DNA of 33,590 bases from Archaeoglobales archaeon (GCA_003662995.1 QMZC01000018.1:1-33590); one strand, 5' to 3'. Positions 8,826 through 17,358 are shown, numbered from the stretch's first letter. The notes: generated by a model from the letters alone, not told the origin. Program-made: numbers and translations.

Positions 8826-8896
8826 TGCGGCCGCCGGGATTTGAACCCGGGCTAACGGCTCGGGAGGCCGTTGTCCTGCCACTAGACTACGACCGC
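8826..8896 (-). tRNA. tRNA-Gly (anticodon CCC)
   Basis: Read on the minus strand it starts GCGGTCG and folds into a full cloverleaf. The acceptor stem pairs GCGGTCG with CGGCCGC, the D-arm contains AGTGG, the anticodon stem is ACGGC/GCCGT around loop CTCCCGA (anticodon CCC), and the T-arm is CCGGG-TTCAAAT-CCCGG. The discriminator is A and no CCA is encoded. No intron is seen. The stems are almost all G-C, as expected for a thermophile in an AT-rich genome. Confidence 0.97.
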
Positions 8897-8920
8897 TTAT
8901 TATTGTTTATTCCTACATGA

Positions 8921-8930
8921 ATATAACGGT
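8921..8930 (-). promoter_or_regulatory. Box A (TATA-like) for tRNA-Gly
   Basis: On the minus strand ACCGTTATAT ends about 25 bases upstream of the mature tRNA 5' end, the normal archaeal box A distance. A purine-rich stretch (AAGGGAA) just upstream resembles a BRE. Confidence 0.45.
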
Positions 8931-8955
8931 TTCCCTTAGAGATTTGCTAACTTAA

Positions 8956-9846
8956 CTAATACCAATAAACGGCATCCTCAACTTTAACCCTAACTTGTTT
9001 CTCGTTGTACAAATAACTCAGATATGCTCTAATTGTTGAAGCCATCAAGTAATATTCCACTAAATTTGATATTTTGATGCCAAAATACCTGCAAACCTCT
9101 TTAAAGATTTGCTCCGTTGTCTTTGGCTTGTTAATTGATAACACAAAATTTTCAACTTTTTCTATAACTTTCAAGTTTGCATTGATCAAATCTGTTATGT
9201 CATCAGTTGCATCAGCGTGAGATGGAATGTAAAGGTCATACTTACTTTTTTCAAGAAGCTTTAGTGTTTTTTTCTGATTTTCTATGTCAACAAACAGTGG
9301 AATTTTATACTTATTGATTATACTTTCGGAAAATACCGTATCAGCACAAAATAAAGTGTTTTCAACTTCAATTCCAATTTGGTTTGGTGAATGGCCAAGC
9401 AAAGGAATTACTTTTAATTTTAGTCCACAAAATTCGATTGTATCTTGGTTTTTTATCACACAATCAACTTTTGACGGTTTAGCCATCAGAAATTTGCCCA
9501 TCAAATCCTTTGGGGGATGTGCTGAGAACAAATAAAATGGTTCGAGGTAGGGATACTGTATAACTCCAACTTCTACTTCTGGTGCATAAACCTTAGCATT
9601 TGTTTTGTTGGTTAAGTAATTGTTTCCACCAAAGTGGTCAGCATGAGAATGGGTGTTAACAATGGCTTTTAGTGTCAGCCCATGATCATTTAACAGCTTA
9701 AAAATTTTCCTTCCTGCCTCTTTATCCAACCCTGAGTCTACTATCAATGCATTACCATCTTCCACAATCACTCCAATGTTCACAGGGTTGGGTATGTAAT
9801 ATACGTTGTCACCAATCTGTTTTAGTTGCATTGTGGATAGTTTCAA
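8956..9846 (-). CDS. MBL-fold metallo-hydrolase with C-terminal winged-helix-like domain
   Basis: This is a metallo-beta-lactamase-fold enzyme. The metal motif THSHADHFGG is at about residues 65-74; further ligands fit GHSPNQIG, FCADTVF and IPSHAD. The C-terminal ~70 residues (KTTEQIFKEVCRYFG onward) look like the small helical or winged-helix domain found in glyoxalase-II-like and LACTB2-like relatives. The substrate is unknown. Two ATGs (9846 and 9831) are possible starts. The gene is divergent from the beta-helix protein gene. Confidence 0.8.
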   Translation of the reverse strand: MKLSTMQLKQIGDNVYYIPNPVNIGVIVEDGNALIVDSGLDKEAGRKIFKLLNDHGLTLKAIVNTHSHADHFGGNNYLTNKTNAKVYAPEVEVGVIQYPYLEPFYLFSAHPPKDLMGKFLMAKPSKVDCVIKNQDTIEFCGLKLKVIPLLGHSPNQIGIEVENTLFCADTVFSESIINKYKIPLFVDIENQKKTLKLLEKSKYDLYIPSHADATDDITDLINANLKVIEKVENFVLSINKPKTTEQIFKEVCRYFGIKISNLVEYYLMASTIRAYLSYLYNEKQVRVKVEDAVYWY

Positions 9847-9929
9847 TCCAAATTTATTAGTGTTGTTGTTCTATCTCTTCATGTCATCAATAGGTAAAAG
9901 TAATAAAGGATGGAGTTAGCAAATCCATA

Positions 9930-10976
9930 ATGCTAGAAAAGTTCGTGATTCCAGAGAATACGAAGTTCGAGGAAAAGAACATTGTGGTTGAGGGTGATGC
10001 AATAATAGGGGCAAATTCAAATTTGAGTTATGGAGTAATTGCAAAAAAGATCGTTGTTGGAGATAAGACGAGTATTGATGGAGATTTGATTGGCGAGGAA
10101 GTTAGGGTTGGGGAGTGGTGTAATGTAAGGGGCAACATCACCTCTAACAACGATGCCTACATCGGAGAATTCACAACTATTGGTGGGAAGCTAACAGTGT
10201 ATGGTGATTTAGAGATTGGTAGAAACGTTAGGATTAAAGATGGATTTGAGGCAAAGGGTTTAATCACAATTCAAGATCCCTTACCAATTATAATGTTCAT
10301 ATTCCTCTACATCTTGGAGCTTTTGAGGTTGGGGAGATTAGAAGACATAGAAAAGTTGTTTGAAGAAGAAAAATTTGAAACTCCTTTTATAGCTCCTGAA
10401 AACTCCATTGTAACGATTGAGAAAATAGAGACTCGCAAAGACATGGAGATCGTTGGAAGCAGGGTTTTGGGGAATTTGAGGGCTAAAAACGTTCTCATTG
10501 AGAGCAGTGAGATTTTTGGGAGTGTTAGGGGTAAAGACATAGTACTTGATGGTTGCAAAGTGCATGGCGCCGTTGAGGGTAGAACTGTTTACATTGTGAA
10601 TGGAAGCGAGGTTGTGGGATACATAAAAGCTGAAAAGGTATACATGGAAGAGAAGTGCTGTGTTGAGGGTAGTATCATCGGTAGGCAGGGGGTTTGGATT
10701 AAGCCAACCGTTGAGTTGCCAACAGAAGGGTTGGAAATGCAAGTAGAAAAAACCAAAGACGAAAAAGCTGAGGAGGGCATTTTAGAGAAGGTAGAAGATG
10801 GTGAGAGTTTAGAAAGTGTAGAAATAAAAGAAAAAGAGTCGATTGAGGAAAAAGATAAAGGTGAAGTTAAAGTTAAAGAAATTGAGGATAAAAACACCAA
10901 AAACACAAAAATAAATGACCAAGTGGTCGAAGATGTTGGAGTGGAGGAAAGAGAAGTTCAGAAGGATGTTTCCTAA
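9930..10976 (+). CDS. Bactofilin/acyltransferase-like beta-helix protein with central hydrophobic segment and charged tail
   Basis: This 348-residue protein consists of short beta-strand repeats rich in Gly, Val and Ile, as in polymer-forming cytoskeletal (bactofilin-like) or hexapeptide proteins. The first beta-helix spans about 7-115. A hydrophobic stretch (PIIMFIFLYILELL, about 119-132) and a charged helix interrupt it, and a second beta-helix runs from about 152 to 265. The last about 80 residues are almost entirely Lys, Glu, Asp and Val, so probably disordered. No catalytic residues are evident. It may be a membrane-associated scaffold; this is inference. Its 3' end overlaps the next gene by 62 bases. 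Confidence 0.7.
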   Translation: MLEKFVIPENTKFEEKNIVVEGDAIIGANSNLSYGVIAKKIVVGDKTSIDGDLIGEEVRVGEWCNVRGNITSNNDAYIGEFTTIGGKLTVYGDLEIGRNVRIKDGFEAKGLITIQDPLPIIMFIFLYILELLRLGRLEDIEKLFEEEKFETPFIAPENSIVTIEKIETRKDMEIVGSRVLGNLRAKNVLIESSEIFGSVRGKDIVLDGCKVHGAVEGRTVYIVNGSEVVGYIKAEKVYMEEKCCVEGSIIGRQGVWIKPTVELPTEGLEMQVEKTKDEKAEEGILEKVEDGESLESVEIKEKESIEEKDKGEVKVKEIEDKNTKNTKINDQVVEDVGVEEREVQKDVS

Positions 10977-11199
10977 CTTGTTTAATGAGCTTGAAGGTGA
11001 TAAAATTCCAACCATTTTAGACCATCTTGAAATTTGTGAGGATGAGAGGGAGGCTTTGGAGATTATTGAATACTTTGAGAGGAGAGAGGAGATTACACCA
11101 GAATACGCATCTTTTTTAAAGACAAACATTGACAAACTAAAATTTTTGTTCAAAACAAGAAAGCGTGGAGATTACACAAGGAGGGGTTTAGTTGATTGA
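10915..11199 (+). CDS. DUF2095-like archaeal protein of unknown function
   Basis: This is a 94-residue charged helical protein with a FRRMFPNLFNELEG segment and an EICEDEREALEIIEYFERRGEI-like helical stretch. It resembles uncharacterised archaeal DUF2095 proteins; I recognise this only moderately. Start is uncertain: ATG 10915 overlaps the upstream gene by 62 bases, ATG 10933 (MLEWRKEK) by 44. The stop overlaps the next gene's TTG start by eight bases, so beta-helix protein, this protein and the GTPase form one operon. Confidence 0.6.
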   Translation: MTKWSKMLEWRKEKFRRMFPNLFNELEGDKIPTILDHLEICEDEREALEIIEYFERREEITPEYASFLKTNIDKLKFLFKTRKRGDYTRRGLVD

Positions 11200-12358
11200 G
11201 ATTGGATTGGCTGGAAAGCCAAATGCTGGCAAATCTACTTTTTTCAAAGCCGCCACACTTGTTGATGTTGAGATAGCAAACTACCCATTCACAACAATTG
11301 AGCCAAACGTTGGTGTGGGTTACGTTAGGGCTGAATGTGTTTGTAAAGAGTTGGGTGTTGAATGTAAGCAATGCATTGATGGATGGAGGTTTATTCCTGT
11401 AAAACTAATCGATGTTGCTGGTTTGGTGCCAGAAGCACACAGGGGAAGGGGCTTAGGCAATGAATTTTTAGACAACCTCAGGCAGAGTGAGGCGATAATC
11501 CATGTTGTTGATGCATCAGGCTCAACGGATGCTGAAGGGAATGAAGTTGGAATTAGTGAGAGAGACCCAAGGGAAGATGTGAAGTTTTTGTATCATGAAT
11601 TGGACATGTGGCTTTTCAACATTCTGAAAAAAAATTGGGACAAGATAGTTAGGAGGATTCAGATGGAGAGGAGAGACCCAGCAAAGTTTATAGAGGAGCA
11701 ACTTGCTGGCTTGGGGTTTAAAGAGTGGCAGGTTAAGGAGAGTTTAAGGGTAGTTAATAAACAAGTTTCAGAGTTTAATTATGAAGATTTGGAATTGTTT
11801 GCAAAGGAGTTGAGAAAAAGGAGAATGAAGATGGTTATAGCGGCAAACAAGGCTGATAAGGCGCCAAACGAGTTGATTAAAAGTTTAATGGACATGGATG
11901 AAATCGTTATTCCATCTTCAGCAGCATACGAATTGGTTTTGAGATTGGCAGCCAAAAACGATTACATTAAGTATTTGCCCGGAGATTCAGATTTTGAAGT
12001 GTTAAAGGAGTTGAATGAAAAACAAAAGAAGGCGTTGGAAGCTATTAAAAGCTACATGCAAAAATATGGTGATACAGGGGTGCAGAAGATTATAAACTCT
12101 GTTGTTTTTGATTTGCTTGACTACATTGTCGTTTACCCAGTTGAAGATGAGGGCAAATACACGGATACGAAAGGGGACGTTTTGCCAGACGCTTTGCTCG
12201 TTAAAAAAGGAACAACAGCAAGACAATTAGCATACTTAATCCACACGGACATCGGAAAACACTTCATTTATGCGGTTGATGCAAAAAAGAAGATGAGAAT
12301 TGCTGAAGATAGTGAGTTAAAGCACAATGACGTTATAAAGATAGTTTCGTCTGCTTAG
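11192..12358 (+). CDS. YchF/OLA1-related GTPase with TGS domain
   Basis: This is an Obg-family translation-associated NTPase. The P-loop GLAGKPNAGKST is at 5-16, G3 is DVAGLVPEAHRGRGLGN, and a TGS domain occupies about the last 80 residues. G4 reads NKAD, the GTP-specific form, unlike bacterial YchF and OLA1 (NxxE, ATP-preferring), so GTP is expected. A four-Cys patch (CVCKELGVECKQC, about 50-62) follows switch I and could bind metal. The start is TTG 11192, supported by GGAGGGG five bases upstream and by the residue spacing to the P-loop. Confidence 0.88.
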   Translation: MIEIGLAGKPNAGKSTFFKAATLVDVEIANYPFTTIEPNVGVGYVRAECVCKELGVECKQCIDGWRFIPVKLIDVAGLVPEAHRGRGLGNEFLDNLRQSEAIIHVVDASGSTDAEGNEVGISERDPREDVKFLYHELDMWLFNILKKNWDKIVRRIQMERRDPAKFIEEQLAGLGFKEWQVKESLRVVNKQVSEFNYEDLELFAKELRKRRMKMVIAANKADKAPNELIKSLMDMDEIVIPSSAAYELVLRLAAKNDYIKYLPGDSDFEVLKELNEKQKKALEAIKSYMQKYGDTGVQKIINSVVFDLLDYIVVYPVEDEGKYTDTKGDVLPDALLVKKGTTARQLAYLIHTDIGKHFIYAVDAKKKMRIAEDSELKHNDVIKIVSSA

Positions 12359-12598
12359 ACGTCATTTTATCTTCAGTCAGTAATCATCAAGCGAATACTC
12401 AACACCTTCACCAACTGTTGTAGGAACTTGAGTAAGAAAGCTGAAGTACATGAATCTCTACGTTAGTGTCTCATCAGACTCACTTTCGAAGGAGAGTTGA
12501 TTAGATTGCCGAGTCCGTGGTTAATTTTATTTTTATCTTAATTTTTACTTATTCGTTCTATTCCGTCAATCAATCTTAAGCTTCAATCAAGTATATTA
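12359..12598. other. 240-bp intergenic region without a recognisable gene
   Basis: No ORF or known RNA family is recognised. The first about 160 bases are less AT-rich than other spacers here, and the last about 80 are AT-rich with T tracts (12522-12548), which may be a terminator for the GTPase operon and/or the promoter of the DUF362 gene. On the minus strand there are two TGATGA-type boxes (near 12387 and 12472) and CTGA motifs. They are too far apart for a standard C/D guide RNA. Confidence 0.4.
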
Positions 12599-13453
12599 AT
12601 GGTCTGTGATAAAAATACAAGCATGAAATTTAAGGTAATCGTTGGTAAGATTGAAGACTATGGCAAAGTCGATAAATTCATCGAAGAGGTTTTTGATCAG
12701 TTTGATGTCAAACTTGAAGATGAAATTATTGTTAAACCCAATTTTCTGAAATTTGATGATCCGATGAATGGCTGTATAACGCATCCGAGTATAATCAAGG
12801 CGGTTGTTAAGGTTTTAAAAGATTGGGGAATTAAGCCGATAATAGCTGAAGGCGGGTTCAGAAAAAATGCGGCAGATGAGTGTTTTTCAGCCTTTAAGCT
12901 TAAAGAGATTGCTGAATGTGTAAACCTAAACAAAGAAGAGTTTATAAAGGTTGAAGTTAATGGTAAATCCTTAAAAAATGTGCCAATTGCAAAAACAGCT
13001 TTTAAATCCTTGAATAAGCCTTTTGTTAGCCTGCCAAAGATGAAGGTTCATGGTTTAACAAAAGTAACTTTGGGCATCAAAAACAACATGGGTTTTTTGA
13101 AGAAGCCAGCCATGTACATGCACTTCAAAATCCATCAAAAGCTTGTTGATTTGCTAAAACTGTTCAATCCAGCCTTGACACTAATAGATGGTGTTATTGG
13201 AGGGACTTCATCGGAAATGAGGACAAAGCCAATAAAGCATGGAGTAATGGTGGCAAGTAATAATGTTATAGCTGCCGATGCTGTTGCTGCGTCTTTGATG
13301 GGTTTTAATGTCAAAGAGATTGAACATATCAAGCTGGCAGCGCATCAGTATAAAGTTGATTTGAATTTAATTGTGAATGAAAATATTGAAGAATTAAAGA
13401 TTGATTACTCACTCTCTTTTCTTAGCAGAGGTCTTGGTTTGTTAGGTACGTAA
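12599..13453 (+). CDS. DUF362-domain protein
   Basis: This 284-residue protein matches the DUF362 pattern: IIVKPNFLKFD near residue 40-50, HPSIIKAVVKVLKDWG, FVSLPKMKVHGLTKVTLGIKNNMGFL in the centre and a LTLIDGVIGG segment. Some DUF362 proteins carry extra ferredoxin clusters; this one has none. Function is unknown for the family. ATG 12599 is used; ATG 12623 (MKFKVIVGK) is also plausible and neither has a strong ribosome site. Confidence 0.82.
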   Translation: MVCDKNTSMKFKVIVGKIEDYGKVDKFIEEVFDQFDVKLEDEIIVKPNFLKFDDPMNGCITHPSIIKAVVKVLKDWGIKPIIAEGGFRKNAADECFSAFKLKEIAECVNLNKEEFIKVEVNGKSLKNVPIAKTAFKSLNKPFVSLPKMKVHGLTKVTLGIKNNMGFLKKPAMYMHFKIHQKLVDLLKLFNPALTLIDGVIGGTSSEMRTKPIKHGVMVASNNVIAADAVAASLMGFNVKEIEHIKLAAHQYKVDLNLIVNENIEELKIDYSLSFLSRGLGLLGT

Positions 13454-13490
13454 TCTTAACATTTTCCTGAAAAGTAAAATTAACCGAACT

Positions 13491-13563
13491 GCTCCGAATC
13501 CTAAAAACTATTTCTTTCAGAAGTTTGAGGTGATTGGAGCTTTTGCTTCGCGTTCTTGGGAAC
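13491..13563. other. Pair of hairpins in a convergent spacer
   Basis: GCTCCGAATC (13491-13500) can pair with GATTGGAGC (13532-13540) with one bulged base, enclosing a smaller TTCT/AGAA hairpin. A second hairpin, GTTC-TTGG-GAAC, lies at 13552-13563. They sit between the ends of two convergent genes. They may act in 3' end formation or belong to a small RNA. Confidence 0.35.
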
Positions 13564-13564
13564 C

Positions 13565-14053
13565 CTAGGAAGACTTTGCATACAACTCCTTGCAGAATTC
13601 AACCAAGCCACTCTTTTCCATAATTTGTTTTAAAAACTCTGGAAGCGGATTTATTGGATACTCTTCATTCTTTGTTTTGTTAATAATCTTGCCATTTGAA
13701 TAATCTACTTCCAACTCGTCTCCCTCATCAATCTTATCCGCATCTCTACACTCCAACACCTTTAAGCCTATGTTTACGGCATTCCTGAAAAAAATCCTCG
13801 CATAGGATTTTGCTATTACCGCCTCAATTCCCGTTGCCTTCAAAGCTATTGGAGCATGCTCCCTACTACTTCCACAGCCAAAGTTCTCGCCAGCAACAAC
13901 AAAGTCACTTTTTTTAACTTCCTTAGCAAATTCAGGCTTTACATTCTCAAAAACGTGCTTGGCAAGTTCTTCAGGCTCGTTTATGACCAAGTATTTCCCT
14001 TGGATAATCACATCGGTATCAACATCATCACCAAACTTCCAAGCTTTTCCCAT
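13565..14053 (-). CDS. leuD: 3-isopropylmalate dehydratase small subunit (LeuD-type)
   Basis: This is the swivelling small subunit of an aconitase-family isomerase. Diagnostic parts are [21 protein letters not shown] at the N-terminus (residues 2-22), the [11 protein letters not shown] motif and [17 protein letters not shown]. The substrate loop reads YLVI; methanogen homoaconitase small subunits carry YLRT there, so isopropylmalate (leucine synthesis) is favoured. Start 14053 fits the family. No ribosome site precedes it, but an AT-rich box (AATTTTTAAACC) lies about 25 bases upstream, compatible with a leaderless transcript. The large subunit is not in the window. Confidence 0.87.
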   Translation of the reverse strand: MGKAWKFGDDVDTDVIIQGKYLVINEPEELAKHVFENVKPEFAKEVKKSDFVVAGENFGCGSSREHAPIALKATGIEAVIAKSYARIFFRNAVNIGLKVLECRDADKIDEGDELEVDYSNGKIINKTKNEEYPINPLPEFLKQIMEKSGLVEFCKELYAKSS

Positions 14054-14118
14054 GTTCGTTGGATGATGTAGGGGTTTAAAAATTTGTTTGCTCTGTTTGA
14101 TTTTCATTTTTACTAACA

Positions 14119-15033
14119 CTAATCGCTATACCCGACTTCAAAACTCATAAAATCCTCTGCAACTACTGTATTTTCAAAAATCTCTTTAGCTTCATTCAAC
14201 AAAGGCGACGTATCCTTTGAATACCTCGCGCTGATGTGTGTAAGTATTAGCATTTTTGCGTTTGCCTTTTTTGCCAATTCTGCTGCCTCTCTGGCAGTTG
14301 AATGTTTGCTCTCCATAGCCCATTCTATTAAATCTGTCGTAAAAGATGCATCATGTATTAAAACATCCGCATCCCTTGCCATTTCCACCGTTCTGCTGCA
14401 AGGTCTTGTGTCCCCGGTGTAAACGATCTTCCTCCCCCTTCTGGGTTTACCGATCACCATATCAGGGGTTATAATTTTGCCGCCAACTTCCACACTTTCT
14501 CCCCTAACAAGCTTTGCATACAATGGACCGGGAGGAATTCCAAGTTCTTCAGCCCTTTTCCTATTGAATTTGCCCCTTCTCTCATTCTCAACCAAAGCAT
14601 AACCCAAGCTTGGGATTATGTGATCCGTCTTAAAAGCAATAACCTTGAAATTTTTGAATTCAACAACATCACCATTTCTTAGCTCAACAACCTCTATTGG
14701 AAAATCAAGATAATGATAGCCAAACACTTTAAACAAACTTTCGAGAAACTTTGCATTTGGTGAGTAGAACGTTAGCTTGTTTTTCCTTTCATTCAACGAC
14801 ATTGTCTCGATCAATCCAAAACATCCTATAAAGTGGTCAGTGTGTAAGTGAGTGATGAATATGTTGTTTAGGTTTCTAAATCCAACCCTAGAAATCATCA
14901 TTTGCCTTTGGGTCCCTTCACCACAATCAAAGAGAATTCTCTCTCCTCCAAACTGAATTAGAATGGCAGACGGATTCCTATTAACGCTAGGAATTGTTCC
15001 TGATGTACCAAGAAAAGTGATCTTTAGCAGCAT
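14119..15033 (-). CDS. rnz: Ribonuclease Z (tRNA 3' endonuclease)
   Basis: This enzyme cuts the 3' trailer from tRNA precursors; the tRNA in this window lacks an encoded CCA and so needs such processing. The 304 residues match the short archaeal/bacterial form. Motifs: [17 protein letters not shown] at the N-terminus, the metal site [10 protein letters not shown], the GIPPGP segment of the exosite region, [12 protein letters not shown] and [11 protein letters not shown] 15033 is preceded by GAGGAGGAGAGG. It is divergent from hypA. Confidence 0.93.
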   Translation of the reverse strand: MLLKITFLGTSGTIPSVNRNPSAILIQFGGERILFDCGEGTQRQMMISRVGFRNLNNIFITHLHTDHFIGCFGLIETMSLNERKNKLTFYSPNAKFLESLFKVFGYHYLDFPIEVVELRNGDVVEFKNFKVIAFKTDHIIPSLGYALVENERRGKFNRKRAEELGIPPGPLYAKLVRGESVEVGGKIITPDMVIGKPRRGRKIVYTGDTRPCSRTVEMARDADVLIHDASFTTDLIEWAMESKHSTAREAAELAKKANAKMLILTHISARYSKDTSPLLNEAKEIFENTVVAEDFMSFEVGYSD

Positions 15034-15115
15034 GAAGTTGCCTCTCCTCCTCGTTTTTAAAATTTTTAGTGTTTTGTTTAGTTAACATTTTAAGCAAATC
15101 CGATTTATAAACAAT

Positions 15116-15448
15116 GTGCATGAAATGAGCTTTGCTACAGCCCTGTTGGAAAATGTATTGAGCATTGCTGAGGAAAAAAATGCTAAACAAGTAACGAAGA
15201 TAAAGATTGAAATCGGTGATTTACTGCTAATTAATCCCGAACAGCTTGAATTCTGTTTTGAGGCAGTATCTAATGGAACGATTGCTGAAGGTGCAGAATT
15301 AAATATTGAATTTGTTCCACCAAAAATTAAATGCAGTGTTTGTGGAAGGGAATATAACGAGGTTGTTGGAGTTTGTGAGTGTGGGGGTTTTGTGGGGGTT
15401 GATGGTGGAAAGGAAATGATTATAAGAAAGGTTGAAATGGTGGTATAA
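15116..15448 (+). CDS. hypA: Hydrogenase nickel-insertion protein HypA
   Basis: HypA delivers Ni to the large subunit of [NiFe]-hydrogenases. The N-terminal MHEMS puts the Ni-binding His at position 2 and fixes the GTG at 15116 as the start. The zinc domain has CSVC and CEC motifs (about residues 75-95). The 110 residues are normal. It is the first gene of a six-gene operon; its stop overlaps hypB (TAATG). No ribosome site is seen, and a TATA-like stretch around 15084-15094 suggests a leaderless start. Confidence 0.93.
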   Translation: MHEMSFATALLENVLSIAEEKNAKQVTKIKIEIGDLLLINPEQLEFCFEAVSNGTIAEGAELNIEFVPPKIKCSVCGREYNEVVGVCECGGFVGVDGGKEMIIRKVEMVV

Positions 15449-16113
15449 TGCATAAGATCGAAGTTGATGCAGAAATAGATGTGTTATCTTTGAACAAGAG
15501 GTATGCGAAAGAGAACAGGGAGTTTTTCAGGAGAAACAACATCCTAGCAATCAACATAATGGGTGCTATAGGCTCTGGAAAGACACTATTAATTGAGAAG
15601 ACAATTGACAGCTTAAACTACTACAAAATAGGGGCAATACTCGGCGATGTGGTGTGCAAGGCTGATTTCGAGAGAGTTTCCAAACACAAAGTGAAAGCTA
15701 AAGCTATAAACACCGGAAAAGAGTGTCATTTGGATGCCCACCTCATCCACCACAAAATTGAAGATTTTGATGAAGTTGACATTTTGTTTATAGAGAACGT
15801 TGGGAATTTGATTTGCCCAGTTGACTTTGATTTGGGCGAAGATGTTAGGGTTGTTATGGTTAGCGTTACGGAGGGTGATGATGTAATTGCCAAGCATCCG
15901 GAAATTTTCAGGCTTGCTGATGTCATAGTAATCAACAAGGTTAAATTGGCTGAATTTGTTGAGGCTGATGTGGATAAAATGATTAGAGATGCTAAAAATT
16001 TAAATCCGAAAGCCAAGATAATCAAGATGGACTTAAAAGAAAATTTGGGATTTGATGAATGGTTAAAATATTTGGAGGGACTCTATGTGTCTCGCTGTAA
16101 TAGGGAAGGTTGA
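15448..16113 (+). CDS. hypB: Hydrogenase nickel-insertion GTPase HypB
   Basis: This SIMIBI-class GTPase works with HypA. P-loop GAIGSGKT is at 39-46, the Ni/Zn-binding CHLDAHLIHH region is in the middle, followed by IENVGNLICP and VINKVKLAE (NK specificity motif). It lacks the N-terminal His-rich or CxxCGC Ni-storage segments seen in some bacteria, as is common in archaea. Its last 29 bases overlap hypC. Confidence 0.93.
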   Translation: MHKIEVDAEIDVLSLNKRYAKENREFFRRNNILAINIMGAIGSGKTLLIEKTIDSLNYYKIGAILGDVVCKADFERVSKHKVKAKAINTGKECHLDAHLIHHKIEDFDEVDILFIENVGNLICPVDFDLGEDVRVVMVSVTEGDDVIAKHPEIFRLADVIVINKVKLAEFVEADVDKMIRDAKNLNPKAKIIKMDLKENLGFDEWLKYLEGLYVSRCNREG

Positions 16114-16309
16114 AAGTATCGAGTATCCCTTCGCTACGGTAGATTTCAGGGGTACGAAGAAGAGGATTAGAATAGACTTGATAGATGATTTAAAGATAGG
16201 AGAATACGTGTTGGTACACGTGGGTTTTGCGATTCAGAAGGTTGATAGTAGGGAAGTTGAGGAGTACGATAAAGTATGGAGTGACGTGATAAGCAATTTG
16301 CAATTATGA
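16085..16309 (+). CDS. hypC: Hydrogenase assembly chaperone HypC
   Basis: This 74-residue chaperone carries the Fe(CN)2CO unit with HypD. It begins MCLAVIGKV, with the essential Cys2, and ends with the GEYVLVHVGFAIQKVD stretch typical of HypC/HybG. It overlaps hypB (29 bases) and hypD (ATGA). Confidence 0.93.
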   Translation: MCLAVIGKVESIEYPFATVDFRGTKKRIRIDLIDDLKIGEYVLVHVGFAIQKVDSREVEEYDKVWSDVISNLQL

Positions 16310-17358
16310 GGGCTAAGGTAATTTCTACACTGGCTGAGGAAATAAAGGAAGAGATGGACGGCTTTGACGAAATTAAAATTATGCACCTCTGCGGCACACA
16401 TGAGGACACTATAACTAGGTACAATTTGAGGAGCTTATTACCAAAAAATTTGAAGTTGTTGAGTGGTCCTGGCTGTCCAGTTTGCATTATTCCTGATTAC
16501 GATTTGCAATTGGTTTTCCACCTCATTAAAAGCTCAAACATAATCTTTACAACCTTTGGTGATATGGCTAGAGTGCCTTTCGAAGGAAAATCCCTCTTTT
16601 ATTTTAAATCAAAAGGATACGACATAAAAATTGTTTACAGCATATTTGATGCGCTAGAAATCGCTAAAATCAGCGATAAACCTGTTGTACACTTTGGAAT
16701 CGGTTTTGAGACAACAATGCCCTCAACAGCCTTGGCAATCTTGGATGGTATAGAGAATTTTTATGTGTTTTCATCTCACAGGTTTTTTGTTCCTGCAGTC
16801 GAACATTTGTTATCAGCAAACATAAAAATTGATGGATTTATAAATCCCGGACACGTATCAACAATTGTTGGTGTTAGGGCTTATGAAAAGTTGAATAAGA
16901 TACCGCAGGTAATTGCGGGGTTTGAGCCCGAAGATGTCATGCTTGCAATTTATCAGCTTGTTAAGGCAATAAAGAATGGGGAAAACAAAGTGTTTAATGA
17001 GTATAAGAGGGCTGTAAAGTATGAAGGCAATTTAAAAGCTCAAGAAGCTATGAACGAGGTTTTTAGGAGGCAAAGTTGGGAGTGGAGGGGATTGGGCGTG
17101 GTAAAAAATTCTGGTGGAAAGATAAGGAAAAAATATGAGGATTTTGATGCTTTAAAGGCGTTTGAAGATGTTTTTACAGATTTTGAGGTTAAAGAAGATT
17201 CTAAAAAGAGGGCTTGCAGGTGTGGAGATGTTTTGAAAGGTTTGATCGAACCGTCAGACTGCCCTTTGTTTATGAAAGCCTGTAACCCAAAAAATCCAGT
17301 GGGCCCGTGCATGGTCAGTGTTGAGGGGGCGTGCAACATCTGGGCGAGGTTGGGATAA
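16306..17358 (+). CDS. hypD: Hydrogenase Fe-cyanide assembly protein HypD
   Basis: This [4Fe-4S] protein assembles the Fe(CN)2CO moiety of [NiFe]-hydrogenase with HypC. Motifs: MHLCGTHEDT (about 26-35), LSGPGCPVCIIP, HFGIGFETTMP, and the C-terminal Cys set CRCGDVLKG, DCPLF, ACNPKNPVGPCMVS. The 350 residues are the usual length. hypE and hypF, also needed, are not in the window. The following gene starts immediately after the stop. Confidence 0.94.
   Translation: MRAKVISTLAEEIKEEMDGFDEIKIMHLCGTHEDTITRYNLRSLLPKNLKLLSGPGCPVCIIPDYDLQLVFHLIKSSNIIFTTFGDMARVPFEGKSLFYFKSKGYDIKIVYSIFDALEIAKISDKPVVHFGIGFETTMPSTALAILDGIENFYVFSSHRFFVPAVEHLLSANIKIDGFINPGHVSTIVGVRAYEKLNKIPQVIAGFEPEDVMLAIYQLVKAIKNGENKVFNEYKRAVKYEGNLKAQEAMNEVFRRQSWEWRGLGVVKNSGGKIRKKYEDFDALKAFEDVFTDFEVKEDSKKRACRCGDVLKGLIEPSDCPLFMKACNPKNPVGPCMVSVEGACNIWARLG

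Noticed and set aside
10338-10742. 134-codon antisense frame opposite the beta-helix protein
   Set aside because: A shadow of the repetitive beta-helix coding sequence; no start signals and no protein family resemblance.
12470-12477. CTGATGAG on the minus strand resembling a hammerhead ribozyme core
   Set aside because: No matching stem II followed by GAAA, and no cleavage triplet in the required position; the nearby CGAAA is on the wrong side.
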